Source: Methanobrevibacter sp.
GTDB lineage: Archaea > Methanobacteriota > Methanobacteria > Methanobacteriales > Methanobacteriaceae
Direction of reading: 5' to 3'
Length of the DNA: 41,491 nt
Assembly: GCA_024689425.1 (NCBI GenBank)
Contig: JAILDN010000002.1
Location: 1 to 41,491, forward strand
The notes under the pieces are model-generated. The model was not told the DNA's origin, made no database searches, and was given only the letters and a program-made list of their open reading frames with translations. Numbering within the stretch: position 1 is the first letter of the stretch; the number at the start of each line of letters is the position of its first letter. This document shows, piece by piece, positions 6,794-16,139 of the stretch. Position numbers and translations under genes: made by a program.

Positions 6794-7162
6794 TTAATCT
6801 TTTGAGGATAGTAATCCTCCTAAAGCTCCTGTAATTCCCATTACAATTGCATAATAAATTAAATCACCTATAATCGCGAAAATACTGGCAACTCCAGATA
6901 CTGTGAATCCTGCAAGTCCTCCAAATACTCCTGAAACACTTCCTCCCATTGTTACTACTAAAATAAATAATATTGAAGCAACTATTGTTCCAAAAGCTCC
7001 AGCAACAGTAGCATTCCAGAGTCCGCCTATTGCCCCATCATGGGCAAGATAACCAACAATGAATCCTACTATTAATAGTCCTATAAATTCATATGGTGCA
7101 AAAAATGCTTTTACTGTTATGGCTAATATAAATCCTATAACGACTGCAGTCCATTTTGTCAT
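6794..7162 (-). CDS. DUF5518-like small membrane protein
   Basis: The 122-residue protein is almost wholly hydrophobic, with about four membrane segments and many small residues (GLLIVGFIVGYLAHDGAIGG, GGLAGFTVSG, GALGGLL). The glycine-rich pattern with a conserved G-x2-G-x-L-A/G-H-D-G block resembles DUF5518 proteins of archaea, whose function is unknown. GGTGATAAT precedes the ATG. It is the first gene of a two-gene operon with the following membrane protein, and the two may form a complex. Confidence 0.75.
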   Translation of the reverse strand: MTKWTAVVIGFILAITVKAFFAPYEFIGLLIVGFIVGYLAHDGAIGGLWNATVAGAFGTIVASILFILVVTMGGSVSGVFGGLAGFTVSGVASIFAIIGDLIYYAIVMGITGALGGLLSSKD

Positions 7163-7231
7163 ATTATCACCGTAGTATTAACTTATTTTATTATATTTTT
7201 TATTATTAAATATTTTTTGTGTTTTAAGACA

Positions 7232-9829
7232 TTAGTATAAATCCGACAACTTATCTTTGATTTGGTCAAGCACTGCTTTATGCATCCTTTTAGTAAATTC
7301 TGCTTTATCATTTTGATTTAACACATCAAGATAGCCTTGTGATACTAAATTAAATGCAAATGGTGTTGGAATAACTGTATTTATAGTTTTTATTTCCATT
7401 TCTTCAGATGCAATCCATTCAATTACTTTTAATGCATTTTCAACATCCATATAATCTTCTAGCGCTTCTCTTCTTGCTTCTTTTAATATAGAAAAGTTTT
7501 CATCCATTTCCTGTACAAATTTAAGCAATATTTTTCCACGTACTTGCTGGCGACCAACGGATTTTGATTCTCCTTTATATCGTCTTAATGTCATTAATGA
7601 GCGGCCGGCACAATGTCTAAATCTGCTGGCTAACGTTTCGGTTTTATCTAGGGACTGTGTCAGTATCGGCCTGAAGTTTTCTGGTGTTAACTCTTTAAAT
7701 GATTCAAGCCCACCAATTTTACTATCTGAACTCAGATAAAATCCATTGTCTGATATGGATATTGTAATGTTTGCATTATATCTTCTTGCCACTAAGTAAG
7801 CTACTGCTCTTGAGAGTGCATCATTTACCTTTCTTCCAAATAAACTGTGGAATATTACAAAGCGTCTATCACCAAAGCCCCTATAGTATTCCACCAACAT
7901 TTTTCTATTGCTTGGAATTTGGGCATACTTGAATTGCTCAACAAAATATTCGTAAATTGAATTTGCTGCAAAATCATCAACATAAAGGTAATCATAAATA
8001 AATTCCATAATTTCTTCTTTACTTCTTCTATATTGGAATTTTGAATCCATATGTGCTCTAAAACGTTGGATATCCATTGCCAAATCAAAAGATAAGGGCA
8101 ATTGTTGTGAAAACCAGGATGGGATCGTAGGAGGACCACTTGATGGAGATACATTAATTGTCATTCCTTTACCATAATTAAATCTGTAGGTATTTCCTCC
8201 CAAAACAAAGGTGTCACCTTTTTTTAGTCTTTCCATGAATTCGGATTCAATTTTTCCTACAGTTTCCCCATCACATTTAACAAGGACTCCTGAACTATCT
8301 GGAATTGTGCCTATATTTGTTGAATAAAGCATTCTAGCCAATTTTCCACGTTTACCAAATGTATTTTCATCGTAATTAATCCAAATTTTAGCATATACAT
8401 ATCTTTCTTCAAGTTCTGGGTATTCTCCACCCATATAACTTAAAACATCTTCGTAATCGTCTCTTGTTAAATTTTTATAGCAGTAACTCTTACGTATTAT
8501 ATCGTATGCATAGTTAATATCCCAAGGATTTTCAATACTCATCCCATAAATGTGTTGTGCTAATACATCAAGGCAATTTTTAGGGATTTGAATTCTATCA
8601 ATCTTTCCTTCTTTGGCATTTTTCAAAAGGACAGAACATTCAACTAAATCGTCACGGTCCGTTACAATGATTTTTCCTCTTGATTTTTCATGTAGTCTAT
8701 GGCCGCTACGTCCAATTCTTTGCAATGCTCTTGAAACAGATTTTGGTGAGTTAATCAGAACAACCAAATCTATATAACCAATATCAATACCTAATTCGAG
8801 TGATGTTGATGATACGACTGCTTTAAGTTTTCCTTCTTTCAGATTCTTTTCTGTTTCTAATCTAACTTCTTTTGATAGTGAAGAGTGGTGTGCCATAATG
8901 TTTTTACTATTATAATTCATCGGAAACATCTTTTTAAGATTGTAAACAAATCTTTCAGTTCCGCTACGGGTGTTAGTGAAGATTAATGTTGTTTTATTTT
9001 CCTGAATTAAATCATCAAGTAAACTATACATTCCTAAACGAGTATCTTCTTCATCAGCTATTGTAATATCGCTAACAGGACACATAACTTCCATGTCAAG
9101 TTTCTTTAAATAATTTATGTCCACTATTTCACAATCTCTTTCGACACCATATTCATATCCCACTAAAAAACGAGCAACTTCATCAAGAGGACTGACAGTT
9201 GCTGAAAGTCCAATCCTTGTAAAATTACCAATTAAATGTTGTAATCTCTCAAGAGATAAGCTTAAATGGACACCTCTTTTATTTTCAGCCAATGAATGAA
9301 TTTCATCAACAATAACGTATTTCACATGACTTAATTTCTCCCTAAATTTTGGGGCGACGAGAAGTATGGATAATGTTTCGGGTGTTGTAATTAGGATATG
9401 TGGAGGAGTCTTAAGCATTTTTTGCCTTTGGTATTGGCTGGTATCTCCTGTTCTAACGGCTTTTCTAATGCCCAACTTTTTACCTGCAATTTTTTCAATT
9501 TCTTTCAGTGGTTCATCAAGATTCTTTTCAATATCATTGTCTAGAGCTTTTAGTGGAGAAATGTAAATGCAGTATACTTTATCTTCAAGTTCATCTTTTT
9601 CAGCCAATCTTGTTAATTCGCTAATGATGGATAAAAATGCGGTCAATGTTTTTCCTGAACCTGTTGGGGAAGAAACAAGAATATTCTTATTTTTATGGAT
9701 TTCAACAAGGGACCTTTTTTGAGCAGGTGTAAAATCATCAAATTTATTATCAAACCATGTTCTAACCCACGGATGCAATACTTTATAAATTGCCTTTTTT
9801 GAATAATTTTTTGTCTGCTCATGTATCAT
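7232..9829 (-). CDS. Lhr-type ATP-dependent helicase
   Basis: This 865-residue superfamily 2 helicase is of the Lhr-core type. Walker A is SSPTGSGKT (53-61), Walker [10 protein letters not shown], motif III GLSAT, and motif [11 protein letters not shown], followed by a winged-helix region and the C-terminal Lhr-specific domain (about 550-865). Archaeal Lhr proteins are 3'-5' translocases that unwind DNA or RNA-DNA hybrids and act in genome maintenance. The length fits Lhr-core without the extra C-terminal tail of the long bacterial Lhr. Only a weak ribosome binding site (TTGATAAT) is visible. It is divergent from the HEAT-repeat gene, with an almost symmetric TATA region near 9856-9868 that could serve both. 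Hel308 is less likely because the motifs and length differ. Confidence 0.92.
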   Translation of the reverse strand: MIHEQTKNYSKKAIYKVLHPWVRTWFDNKFDDFTPAQKRSLVEIHKNKNILVSSPTGSGKTLTAFLSIISELTRLAEKDELEDKVYCIYISPLKALDNDIEKNLDEPLKEIEKIAGKKLGIRKAVRTGDTSQYQRQKMLKTPPHILITTPETLSILLVAPKFREKLSHVKYVIVDEIHSLAENKRGVHLSLSLERLQHLIGNFTRIGLSATVSPLDEVARFLVGYEYGVERDCEIVDINYLKKLDMEVMCPVSDITIADEEDTRLGMYSLLDDLIQENKTTLIFTNTRSGTERFVYNLKKMFPMNYNSKNIMAHHSSLSKEVRLETEKNLKEGKLKAVVSSTSLELGIDIGYIDLVVLINSPKSVSRALQRIGRSGHRLHEKSRGKIIVTDRDDLVECSVLLKNAKEGKIDRIQIPKNCLDVLAQHIYGMSIENPWDINYAYDIIRKSYCYKNLTRDDYEDVLSYMGGEYPELEERYVYAKIWINYDENTFGKRGKLARMLYSTNIGTIPDSSGVLVKCDGETVGKIESEFMERLKKGDTFVLGGNTYRFNYGKGMTINVSPSSGPPTIPSWFSQQLPLSFDLAMDIQRFRAHMDSKFQYRRSKEEIMEFIYDYLYVDDFAANSIYEYFVEQFKYAQIPSNRKMLVEYYRGFGDRRFVIFHSLFGRKVNDALSRAVAYLVARRYNANITISISDNGFYLSSDSKIGGLESFKELTPENFRPILTQSLDKTETLASRFRHCAGRSLMTLRRYKGESKSVGRQQVRGKILLKFVQEMDENFSILKEARREALEDYMDVENALKVIEWIASEEMEIKTINTVIPTPFAFNLVSQGYLDVLNQNDKAEFTKRMHKAVLDQIKDKLSDLY

Positions 9830-9919
9830 ATTATCAATTATATTTTTTGTATTAAAAATTATATATCTAAGAAATCTTAATATTTATTATAATTAATATT
9901 GATATTAGAGGTTATAAAA

Positions 9920-10771
9920 ATGTCTAATTTTACAATGAATGAAGCGATTGAAAATCTTCAAAATGAAGATGTAAGTATAAGAAAAGAAGCTATTGAATCA
10001 TTAATTGGTGTAACTGATGAAGCTGCTATTGATCCTTTAATTGAAGCCACAACCGATGAAAATGCACAAGTTAGATTTAAAGCTGCTGAAATTTTAGGAA
10101 ATATGGGTAATGTTGCATTTGATAGATTAGTTTCTAAATTCACATCTGAAACAGGTAAAAATAAAAGATTTTTAGCATTCGCTTTAAAAGAAACCCATAA
10201 TGAAAAAGCTATTCCTCTATTTTCTGAAGCAGTAAGTGATGAAGACTTTGGTGTTAGGAAAGTATCAATCCGTGCTTTAGGAGAACTTCAAGCTAATGAT
10301 GAATTGGATACAATTGCAAAAGGTTTGGAAGATGAAGATTGGGGTGTTAGATTAGCTACTATCCATGCCTGTGCAGATCTAGCTTCTGATGAGTCTATTG
10401 CTTTAATTAAAAAAGCAAGACGTGCTGAAAAAGATGAAGATTTCAAAAAATCATGTAAAAAGGCACTTAAAAAAGCTGAAAAGGTTAAAAAAGCCAAATC
10501 TGAAGGAAAAGTTGTTGTCAGCACTATTCCAATGAGCACAATTAAAGAAATGGAAAAAACCAATCCCCAAAAAGCAATTAAAGAATATGAAAAATACGTG
10601 GAATCTGAGTCTGATAAGGATGCACCATATAAAAGATTAGCAATCCTATATAGAAAATTAAATCAATACGATAATGAAATTGCGGTTCTTGAAAAAGCAA
10701 TTGAAGTATTAAGTGAGAAAAAACCTGGAAAAGAAAAATGGTTTGTAAAAAGATTAGATAAGATGAGATGA
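9920..10771 (+). CDS. HEAT-repeat protein with basic linker and TPR-like C-terminus
   Basis: The start at 9920 follows AGAGGT; an ATT/ATG further upstream lacks support. The 283-residue protein has about five HEAT units (residues about 1-160), each with repeated motifs such as D-x-x-x-R-x-x-A and LG, for example DEDFGVRKVSIRALGEL. These resemble phycocyanobilin-lyase-type HEAT repeats. A lysine-rich helix (about 165-200) comes next, then a C-terminal helical pair (YKRLAILYRKLNQYDNEIAV) with a TPR-like pattern. Such proteins serve as protein-protein scaffolds; the partner is unknown. Its stop is directly adjacent to the stop of the convergent amidase gene. Confidence 0.8.
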   Translation: MSNFTMNEAIENLQNEDVSIRKEAIESLIGVTDEAAIDPLIEATTDENAQVRFKAAEILGNMGNVAFDRLVSKFTSETGKNKRFLAFALKETHNEKAIPLFSEAVSDEDFGVRKVSIRALGELQANDELDTIAKGLEDEDWGVRLATIHACADLASDESIALIKKARRAEKDEDFKKSCKKALKKAEKVKKAKSEGKVVVSTIPMSTIKEMEKTNPQKAIKEYEKYVESESDKDAPYKRLAILYRKLNQYDNEIAVLEKAIEVLSEKKPGKEKWFVKRLDKMR

Positions 10772-11599
10772 TTACTTTTCAACTATCTCATATAAATCAT
10801 TTCTTTTATTTTTTAAAACAGGGATTTCTTCCCTTACTTTTTTTATTTCATCTAAATCTATTTCAACAACTTTTAGTTCTTCCTTTTGTCCTAATTGACA
10901 AATCACTTCACCCCATGGATTAACGACTATTGAATGTCCGTAGCTATGATAGCTAGCATTTTCATTTAAAGCGGGGGCGACACCAATACAAAAAACCTGA
11001 TTATCCAATGCTCTTGCTCTGAATAATAACTCCCAATGTAGAGGGCCCGTTGTCATGTTAAATGCTCCGGGATAAAATAAGATTTTAGCTCCTTTCGATA
11101 CATTTATTTGGGCTAATTGTGGGAATCTAACATCATAACATATTCCAACAGCAATTTTTCCAAAGTCAGTATCTGCAACACTAAACTGATTGCCTGGGGT
11201 TAAAGTATCTGATTCTTTAAAATAAATTCCATCTTTAACATCCACATCAAATAAATGCATTTTACGATGTTTTGTTATTATTTCACCATCTTTACCAAAT
11301 AAATAACTTGTATTATAAATTTTAGAATCCTCTTTTTCAGGTATTGATCCTGCTAAAATATAAGTTTCGTGTTTTTTGGCTAATTTTGAAATGTTATCTA
11401 AAGTAATACTTAAATTTTCTTCTTCTGCATATTCAATGAATTTATCGTTTGAATATGGGCAATTGAACATTTCTGGAAGAACAATAAAATTAGAATTCTG
11501 ATTAGCAGCTTCATTTATCATTGAAATTGCTTTTTTAATATTTTCTTGCTTATTGTCAACTACATTCATCTGACATAAAGCAATTTTAATTTTGCTCAT
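10772..11599 (-). CDS. Carbon-nitrogen hydrolase (Nit/omega-amidase type)
   Basis: The 275-residue protein has the complete nitrilase-superfamily triad: E43 (LPEMF), K113 (HRKMHLFD) and C154 (GICYDVRFP). The context HLFD and CYDVRFP is that of the Nit2/omega-amidase branch, which hydrolyses alpha-ketoglutaramate and related amides, or of Nit1-like repair amidases. The exact substrate cannot be told from sequence. The length is normal for a single-domain member and there is no export signal. It is transcribed toward the HEAT-repeat gene with no gap, and the zinc-ribbon membrane protein gene lies upstream on the same strand 42 bases away. Confidence 0.9.
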   Translation of the reverse strand: MSKIKIALCQMNVVDNKQENIKKAISMINEAANQNSNFIVLPEMFNCPYSNDKFIEYAEEENLSITLDNISKLAKKHETYILAGSIPEKEDSKIYNTSYLFGKDGEIITKHRKMHLFDVDVKDGIYFKESDTLTPGNQFSVADTDFGKIAVGICYDVRFPQLAQINVSKGAKILFYPGAFNMTTGPLHWELLFRARALDNQVFCIGVAPALNENASYHSYGHSIVVNPWGEVICQLGQKEELKVVEIDLDEIKKVREEIPVLKNKRNDLYEIVEK

Positions 11600-11641
11600 T
11601 TTATCAAAAAAAATTAAATTGATAGTATGAATTAATTCATA

Positions 11642-12337
11642 CTATGCAATCTTTGCTGATTGTATTACAGATTCAATTTCATCAGATGTTACTGAATTCA
11701 ATGTGTTTCCAGTAATTTTAAATACAAGTAAGTTACCATTATTCAAGATTGAAATATATCTAGTATATGTTCCATCATAGTTTGCTAGGATAACGTTAGA
11801 TGCATTTTTTCCATCTATTTGAAGTGGTTGAATTGTATTAATTGAATCGCCGTTCTCAAAGGCGGTACTTATTCTTTGGTTATTAACTTCATTTATTGAT
11901 GAAAATTCGCTAGTAACATTGTAATACTCTATAACAGTACCATTACTACCTTCGAAAAATACAGCTCCTTCATGTAATTCATCAATTTTACTTGAATTTG
12001 TCCAATTGGACGGGTAAGAAAATGAAATGTTAGAGTCTGAATATTTATTTAATCCATCAATAGGGCTTGATGTTGTCTGGGTAGAAGGTCCTGTAGCAAT
12101 AATTATACCAATAATGACTAAAGTTATAAGTATAATAGCTCCAATAAGGAATTTATTTTGTTTAATAATGTCGATTGTACTATCTTCACCAGTTATTTTA
12201 TCAGATATTGGTTCGTTTTGGAAGATATCCTCATCTTTTTGAGCTTTTACTTTAGGTTTAGGAAATTTATATCCACAATTTCCACAAACCGGAGCACCAT
12301 CATAACTAGGATTTCCACATTCAGGACATTTTTTCAC
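11642..12337 (-). CDS. Zinc-ribbon membrane protein with PsbP-like extracellular domain
   Basis: The start is a GTG at 12337, supported by GGAGGT seven bases upstream. The 231-residue protein opens with a zinc ribbon (CPEC at 4-7, CGNC at 18-21), then an acidic linker, one membrane segment at about residues 64-83 (LIGAIILITLVIIGIIIATG) and an extracellular domain. The outer domain has YSDSNISFSYPSNWTNSS, the pattern of the PsbP-like domains common in Methanobacteriales lipoproteins and zinc-ribbon proteins, and several N-x-S/T sites. The role is unknown; a cytoplasmic zinc ribbon tethered to a surface sensor domain is the visible design. Confidence 0.82.
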   Translation of the reverse strand: MKKCPECGNPSYDGAPVCGNCGYKFPKPKVKAQKDEDIFQNEPISDKITGEDSTIDIIKQNKFLIGAIILITLVIIGIIIATGPSTQTTSSPIDGLNKYSDSNISFSYPSNWTNSSKIDELHEGAVFFEGSNGTVIEYYNVTSEFSSINEVNNQRISTAFENGDSINTIQPLQIDGKNASNVILANYDGTYTRYISILNNGNLLVFKITGNTLNSVTSDEIESVIQSAKIA

Positions 12338-12423
12338 AGATTAACCTCCATTAGATTTTAGTTTTATTATTTATTATATTTAAAGGTAAATGATTATTAC
12401 ATAGTAATTCAAAATATGATATT

Positions 12424-12906
12424 ATGTCTGAAAATAAAAAATTTAATGTTGATGATATAAATTATGTTGTTTATAAAATTGGAGATTGGAAAAACAATTA
12501 TGAAATTAATCAAATTGGATTATCTCATGAAATTCCTATTACTAAACCTACTGTAACCCATATCAAACATAGTATGGAGGAAATCAGGAAATCAGAATTT
12601 GATATTTCTAATAAAACAGTAAATGGTTTTGTAGCTATTGCTTTTCAATTAAATCCTAAAGTTCAAGAAATGGAATTGGATGATGTAATTGATTTGGAAC
12701 AAAAGGAATTTGATTTAATCAATGAAGAATTAGATAATTTGGAGTTATTGACTGGTGATTTAACTATTGACATTGATGATGAAAATTATTTAATCTATAA
12801 ATTAGAAAAAGAATGCCATGTCACAATAGCCATTCCAGCTAATGAACACACTAAACAGTTCTATAAAAATGAAATGAAAAGAATAGACGATGCAGTTCTA
12901 AATTAG
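12424..12906 (+). CDS. Conserved hypothetical protein, acidic, two similar halves
   Basis: The 160-residue protein is acidic and soluble. Two parts look alike: FNVDDINYVVYKIGD (about 8-22) and IDIDDENYLIYKLEKE (about 116-131), suggesting two copies of a small alpha-beta fold. A helical segment (VIDLEQKEFDLINEELDNL) lies between them. No motif or family was recognised. There is no clear ribosome binding site. It converges on nucS with a 4-base overlap of stop codons (12903-12906), so the two are unlikely to share regulation. Confidence 0.75.
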   Translation: MSENKKFNVDDINYVVYKIGDWKNNYEINQIGLSHEIPITKPTVTHIKHSMEEIRKSEFDISNKTVNGFVAIAFQLNPKVQEMELDDVIDLEQKEFDLINEELDNLELLTGDLTIDIDDENYLIYKLEKECHVTIAIPANEHTKQFYKNEMKRIDDAVLN

Positions 12907-13685
12907 AATGCATCCAATGTTACTTTTTTATCTCTTTTCAATTCACGAGGAGGTTCTACTGAAACAAATTCAATGCCTTCCTCTTCAATCATTTCACGAG
13001 CATCCTCCATAAGTGATGGTGCAACAAGAATGCCTCTAATTTTCTTTTTTTGAGCTTTACATTCTTTCAAATAACTGTTTTCATTATTTTCAAAGTCTAG
13101 AAGATATCTTTTTAATTGTTTGACTGCACTAATTCCTGCTTTACGCGCTTTAAGTTCTAAAATCATTAAATTGCCATCACAATCTTTACCTAAAATATCA
13201 ATAAATCCATGTTCCACACTATATTCTCTTGTTTTTGGTGTAAATCCTTCTTCGATAATGTGGGGTCTTTCCATTATCATATCACTCATGTCTTTTTCGT
13301 ATCCAGATTGTTCAAGTTCTTCGAAGTCTTCAACTAATGAATAATTAATGAATTGGATTTGTCTCACTTCAACTGTTAACAATTCTTTTGGGGTTCTTCT
13401 GTGGCTTTCCAAAATTAATCTGTCTCCCCTAAGGTAGGATCTAGTTTTAGATTTTGGAGGCTGCCAATTTACGGGTTCCACTTTTTTATCTTGGTGTATT
13501 AAAAAGGAACCGTCGGGTTTAATTAGTATTATGCGTTCTCCCCAGTTTAATTGACTTAATGCTCGACCTTCATATTCAACTTTACAGCATGCAAAAAGAA
13601 TTATCGTTGCTCTTTTTCGCAAAGCTTCTTCGACTAATTCATAAGCCCTATCACATTCTGGTTTTTCAAGAATTTTATATTTCAT
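12903..13685 (-). CDS. nucS: Endonuclease NucS/EndoMS (mismatch endonuclease)
   Basis: The 260-residue protein has the N-terminal DNA-binding half (about 1-120, with GRALSQLNWGERIILIKPDG) and the C-terminal RecB-like nuclease half. The nuclease residues are D163 (GFIDILG), E177 and K179 (ILELKAR) and Q190 (VKQLKRY), the set known from Pyrococcus NucS and Thermococcus EndoMS. These enzymes cut both strands at mismatches or branched DNA and replace MutS/MutL in many archaea. The C-terminus (KKVTLDAF) is a plausible but degenerate PCNA-binding peptide. A TATA-like ATATTTAAAT about 27-35 bases upstream with no ribosome binding site suggests a leaderless start. Confidence 0.92.
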   Translation of the reverse strand: MKYKILEKPECDRAYELVEEALRKRATIILFACCKVEYEGRALSQLNWGERIILIKPDGSFLIHQDKKVEPVNWQPPKSKTRSYLRGDRLILESHRRTPKELLTVEVRQIQFINYSLVEDFEELEQSGYEKDMSDMIMERPHIIEEGFTPKTREYSVEHGFIDILGKDCDGNLMILELKARKAGISAVKQLKRYLLDFENNENSYLKECKAQKKKIRGILVAPSLMEDAREMIEEEGIEFVSVEPPRELKRDKKVTLDAF

Positions 13686-13753
13686 TACTTTTAAGATTGG
13701 TGAGATTAATTTAAATATTTTGTTTTTTAAAATATTTTTAAGAAAAAATATTG

Positions 13754-14755
13754 GTGGGATTTAAAATTTGTGATGAAGAGTATTTTGATGAAAAAAAGGA
13801 ATCTTTTATAATGGATTCTTTTAAGTTTTCTAATGGTGAAATCCTTAAAGATGTAAATGTTGAATATATGGTGTTTGGAACTCCTAAATATGAAGAAAAT
13901 AAAATTGTTAATGCAATTGTTTATTGTCATGGTTCTTTGGGTAATTTTACTTCTGTTAAAAAGATTTTTCCACTCAATGGTGAAAATGCTGCCTTTGATG
14001 AAAGTAAATATTTCTTTATTTCAATTTCAGCTTTAGGTTCACCGGGGTCATGCTCTCCAGCTTCTACTGATTTAAAAAATAAATTCCCTTCTTATTCAAT
14101 CACTGACCTTGTTAATTTTCAGAAGCAATTTTTGGCCGAAAAGTTTGGTATTGACCATGTTTTAGGGATTATTGGTAACTCCATGGGTGGTTTTGTAGCA
14201 TTAACGTCAGCTATTTTATATCCGGACTTTGCAGATTTTATAATGCCTGGTGTAAGTACATATAAGGTTGCGGGGCATGATTATATATTATCAAAATTCG
14301 TTAATGAGATTATCACTTCTGATGAAAATTATGAAAAGGGAATAATCACAGATTCTCTTGAAAGAACATTAAAAATAGCTAGTTTGGCAGAATTTAACTT
14401 TGGCCTTTCAAAAGAGGCTTTAAGGGTAATGCCTAAAGAGGAATTAGCTCAGGAGTTTGAAGAATTTGGTGAGGAATCTTTATTTTTAGATATTTATGAT
14501 TTAAAATACTGTAATGAAGCTTGCATGAATTATGATGTTGAAAATGACTTAAATAAAATTACTGCCGATGTCTTGATAATTGCATGTAAACAGGATCCGC
14601 ATTTTCCTCCAGAACTTGATGCAATTCCAATGTCTAAAATGATTAAAAATTCCGAATTAATAGTTATGGATTCTGAACTTGGTCATTTATGCTTTAATGA
14701 GCTTGAAAGTATTTCTGAGGAATTAAATAATTTCATGAATAAATTTGGAAGATAA
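13754..14755 (+). CDS. Alpha/beta hydrolase, homoserine O-acetyltransferase (MetX)-like
   Basis: The fold and blocks are those of the MetX branch: FSNGEILKDVNVEYMVFG, YCHGSLGN, the nucleophile elbow GNSMGG (serine codon at 14180-14182), and acid and histidine candidates in CKQDPHFPPE and LGHLCF. MetX proteins acylate homoserine, but this branch also has hydrolases, and the characteristic MetX active-site tunnel residues cannot be verified, so the substrate is open. The start is ambiguous: GTG at 13754 is used here, the in-frame ATG at 13811 follows AAGGAA, and a GGTGG at 13753-13757 would suit an ATT near 13766. Similarity to the paralogue downstream runs back to about 13766. Codon use looks like the neighbours. 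Confidence 0.82.
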   Translation: MGFKICDEEYFDEKKESFIMDSFKFSNGEILKDVNVEYMVFGTPKYEENKIVNAIVYCHGSLGNFTSVKKIFPLNGENAAFDESKYFFISISALGSPGSCSPASTDLKNKFPSYSITDLVNFQKQFLAEKFGIDHVLGIIGNSMGGFVALTSAILYPDFADFIMPGVSTYKVAGHDYILSKFVNEIITSDENYEKGIITDSLERTLKIASLAEFNFGLSKEALRVMPKEELAQEFEEFGEESLFLDIYDLKYCNEACMNYDVENDLNKITADVLIIACKQDPHFPPELDAIPMSKMIKNSELIVMDSELGHLCFNELESISEELNNFMNKFGR

Positions 14756-14756
14756 T

Positions 14757-15029
14757 ATGATTGTCAAAATTACAAATTTTGATGAAAATGTTCGTATTCC
14801 CTTCATTGATTATGATGTTTTGGGATTGTCTGCGGAGCAAATGAACTATTTAAATGAAAATTTATCTGACGAAACATCTATTAATGAAGATATTTTAAGG
14901 ATTAGGGTTTATTTTGAAGAGGTTTTTCCATTTCAAAGTGATGTTGCTAAAATAAAGTTGGATGATTTTATTGCTCGTGAAGAAATAGAAATGAATGCTT
15001 TTCTTTCTGGTTTTTTAGAAGATATGTGA
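14757..15029 (+). CDS. Small acidic hypothetical protein
   Basis: The ATG at 14757 lies one base after the stop of the MetX-like gene, with GGA just before that stop, so translation is probably coupled. The 90-residue product is acidic, contains a short beta-like N-terminus (MIVKITNFDENVRIPFIDYD) and helices after it, and ends in DDFIAREEIEMNAFLSGFLEDM. No motif, membrane segment or cysteine pattern was found and no family was recognised. Its tight coupling suggests it works with the MetX-like enzyme, for example as a small subunit or regulator; this is inference. Confidence 0.7.
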   Translation: MIVKITNFDENVRIPFIDYDVLGLSAEQMNYLNENLSDETSINEDILRIRVYFEEVFPFQSDVAKIKLDDFIAREEIEMNAFLSGFLEDM

Positions 15030-15118
15030 ATGTAATATTATTTATTCATTAATTAATAATGCTTATAAATAATTAATTAAAAACTATTATTAGTGTTTAC
15101 ATCATCGGTTGTGATAAG

Positions 15119-16105
15119 ATGATTGATGAGAAATATCTTCTAAAAAATGAACATTATCAATTAGATGAATTTGAATTTAAAAATGGGGCTGTCTTAAAAG
15201 ATGTTGATGTCGATTATGGTGTTGTAGGGACACCAAAATACGATGAAGAAGGTAATATAATTAATGCAGTCTTATTTGGTCATGGTTTTGAAGGAAATTA
15301 TGCTTCTATTTTTGATTTTGATCAATTGATTGGTCAAGATGCTATTTTAACTAAGGATGATTATTTTTTTATTTCTATCACTTCATTAGGTTTTCCGGAA
15401 TCATGTTCCCCATCAACAACTGGTTTGAATCAGGAATTTCCGCAATATGAAATTGAAGATTTGCTAAACTTTAAAAAACAGTTTTTAGAAGAAAGATTTC
15501 CAAACATTAAGAAAATACATGGAATTATAGGTCATGCATTTGGTGGTTATGAAGCATTGGCTTGGTCTATTTTTTATCCGGAGGATGTAGATTTTATTAT
15601 TAATTTCTCCAGTTCTTATAAAACTACTGGATATAAATACATTTTTGCAAAGATTGCTAATCAAATCATTGAAAATTCCTCTAGTTATCATTCTAAACAT
15701 TATGATGAATCAATATCTAAAGTCTTAATAAGTATTTCACAACTTCATTATTTAATTAGTTTTACTGAAGATTATTTTAATACAATGTCTGTTAATGAGA
15801 TTGATTTAATGATGGATAATTTTGCTGAAGATGGTTTATTTTATGATATTCATGATATTAAACTTAGAAATGATTTTTTAGTTACTTATGATTTGCAGGA
15901 TAAATTAGATCAAATCAAATGTAAAGTGTTAATCATTGGTGTTAATAATATTGCATATTATACTCTTGATCATGATTTTGCACCTTTAAATGATTTTATT
16001 AAACATTCAAAATTAGTGCTTTTAGATGTTAAAGGAAAAACTAATTCATTGGAATATATTTATCAAATTAAGGATGATATAAAAGAATTTATGGATTCTA
16101 TTTAA
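15119..16105 (+). CDS. MetX-like alpha/beta hydrolase paralogue lacking the catalytic triad
   Basis: This 328-residue protein aligns along its length with the gene at 13754 (LDEFEFKNGAVLKDVDVDYG, GTPKYDEEG, FFISITSLGFPESCSPSTTG). The nucleophile elbow reads GHAFGG, with Ala140 (GCA at 15536-15538) where the paralogue has serine. The acid (CKQDPHF) and histidine (LGHLCF) regions correspond to GVNNIAYY and VKGKTNSL, so neither residue is kept. The frame is intact, so it is not a simple pseudogene but probably a non-catalytic or binding protein. GTGAT lies 4 bases before the ATG, and a TTATAAAT at 15063-15070 fits its own promoter. Confidence 0.8.
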   Translation: MIDEKYLLKNEHYQLDEFEFKNGAVLKDVDVDYGVVGTPKYDEEGNIINAVLFGHGFEGNYASIFDFDQLIGQDAILTKDDYFFISITSLGFPESCSPSTTGLNQEFPQYEIEDLLNFKKQFLEERFPNIKKIHGIIGHAFGGYEALAWSIFYPEDVDFIINFSSSYKTTGYKYIFAKIANQIIENSSSYHSKHYDESISKVLISISQLHYLISFTEDYFNTMSVNEIDLMMDNFAEDGLFYDIHDIKLRNDFLVTYDLQDKLDQIKCKVLIIGVNNIAYYTLDHDFAPLNDFIKHSKLVLLDVKGKTNSLEYIYQIKDDIKEFMDSI

Positions 16106-16118
16106 AAAAAGAGTTTTA

Positions 16119-16139
16119 AGCTAGATTAATAATCTAGCT
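16119..16139 (-). terminator. Hairpin terminator between convergent genes
   Basis: AGCTAGATT (16119-16127) and AATCTAGCT (16131-16139) form a perfect 9-bp stem with a 3-base loop, overlapping the nadA stop codon. On the minus strand it is followed by CTTAAAACTCTTTTTTTAAA, giving the rnz-mscS-nadA operon a terminator; it could also stop plus-strand transcripts. Confidence 0.65.

Noticed and set aside
12027-12361. Plus-strand frames opposite the zinc-ribbon membrane protein
   Set aside because: They are antisense to a gene with clear zinc-ribbon and membrane motifs and show no protein-like features.
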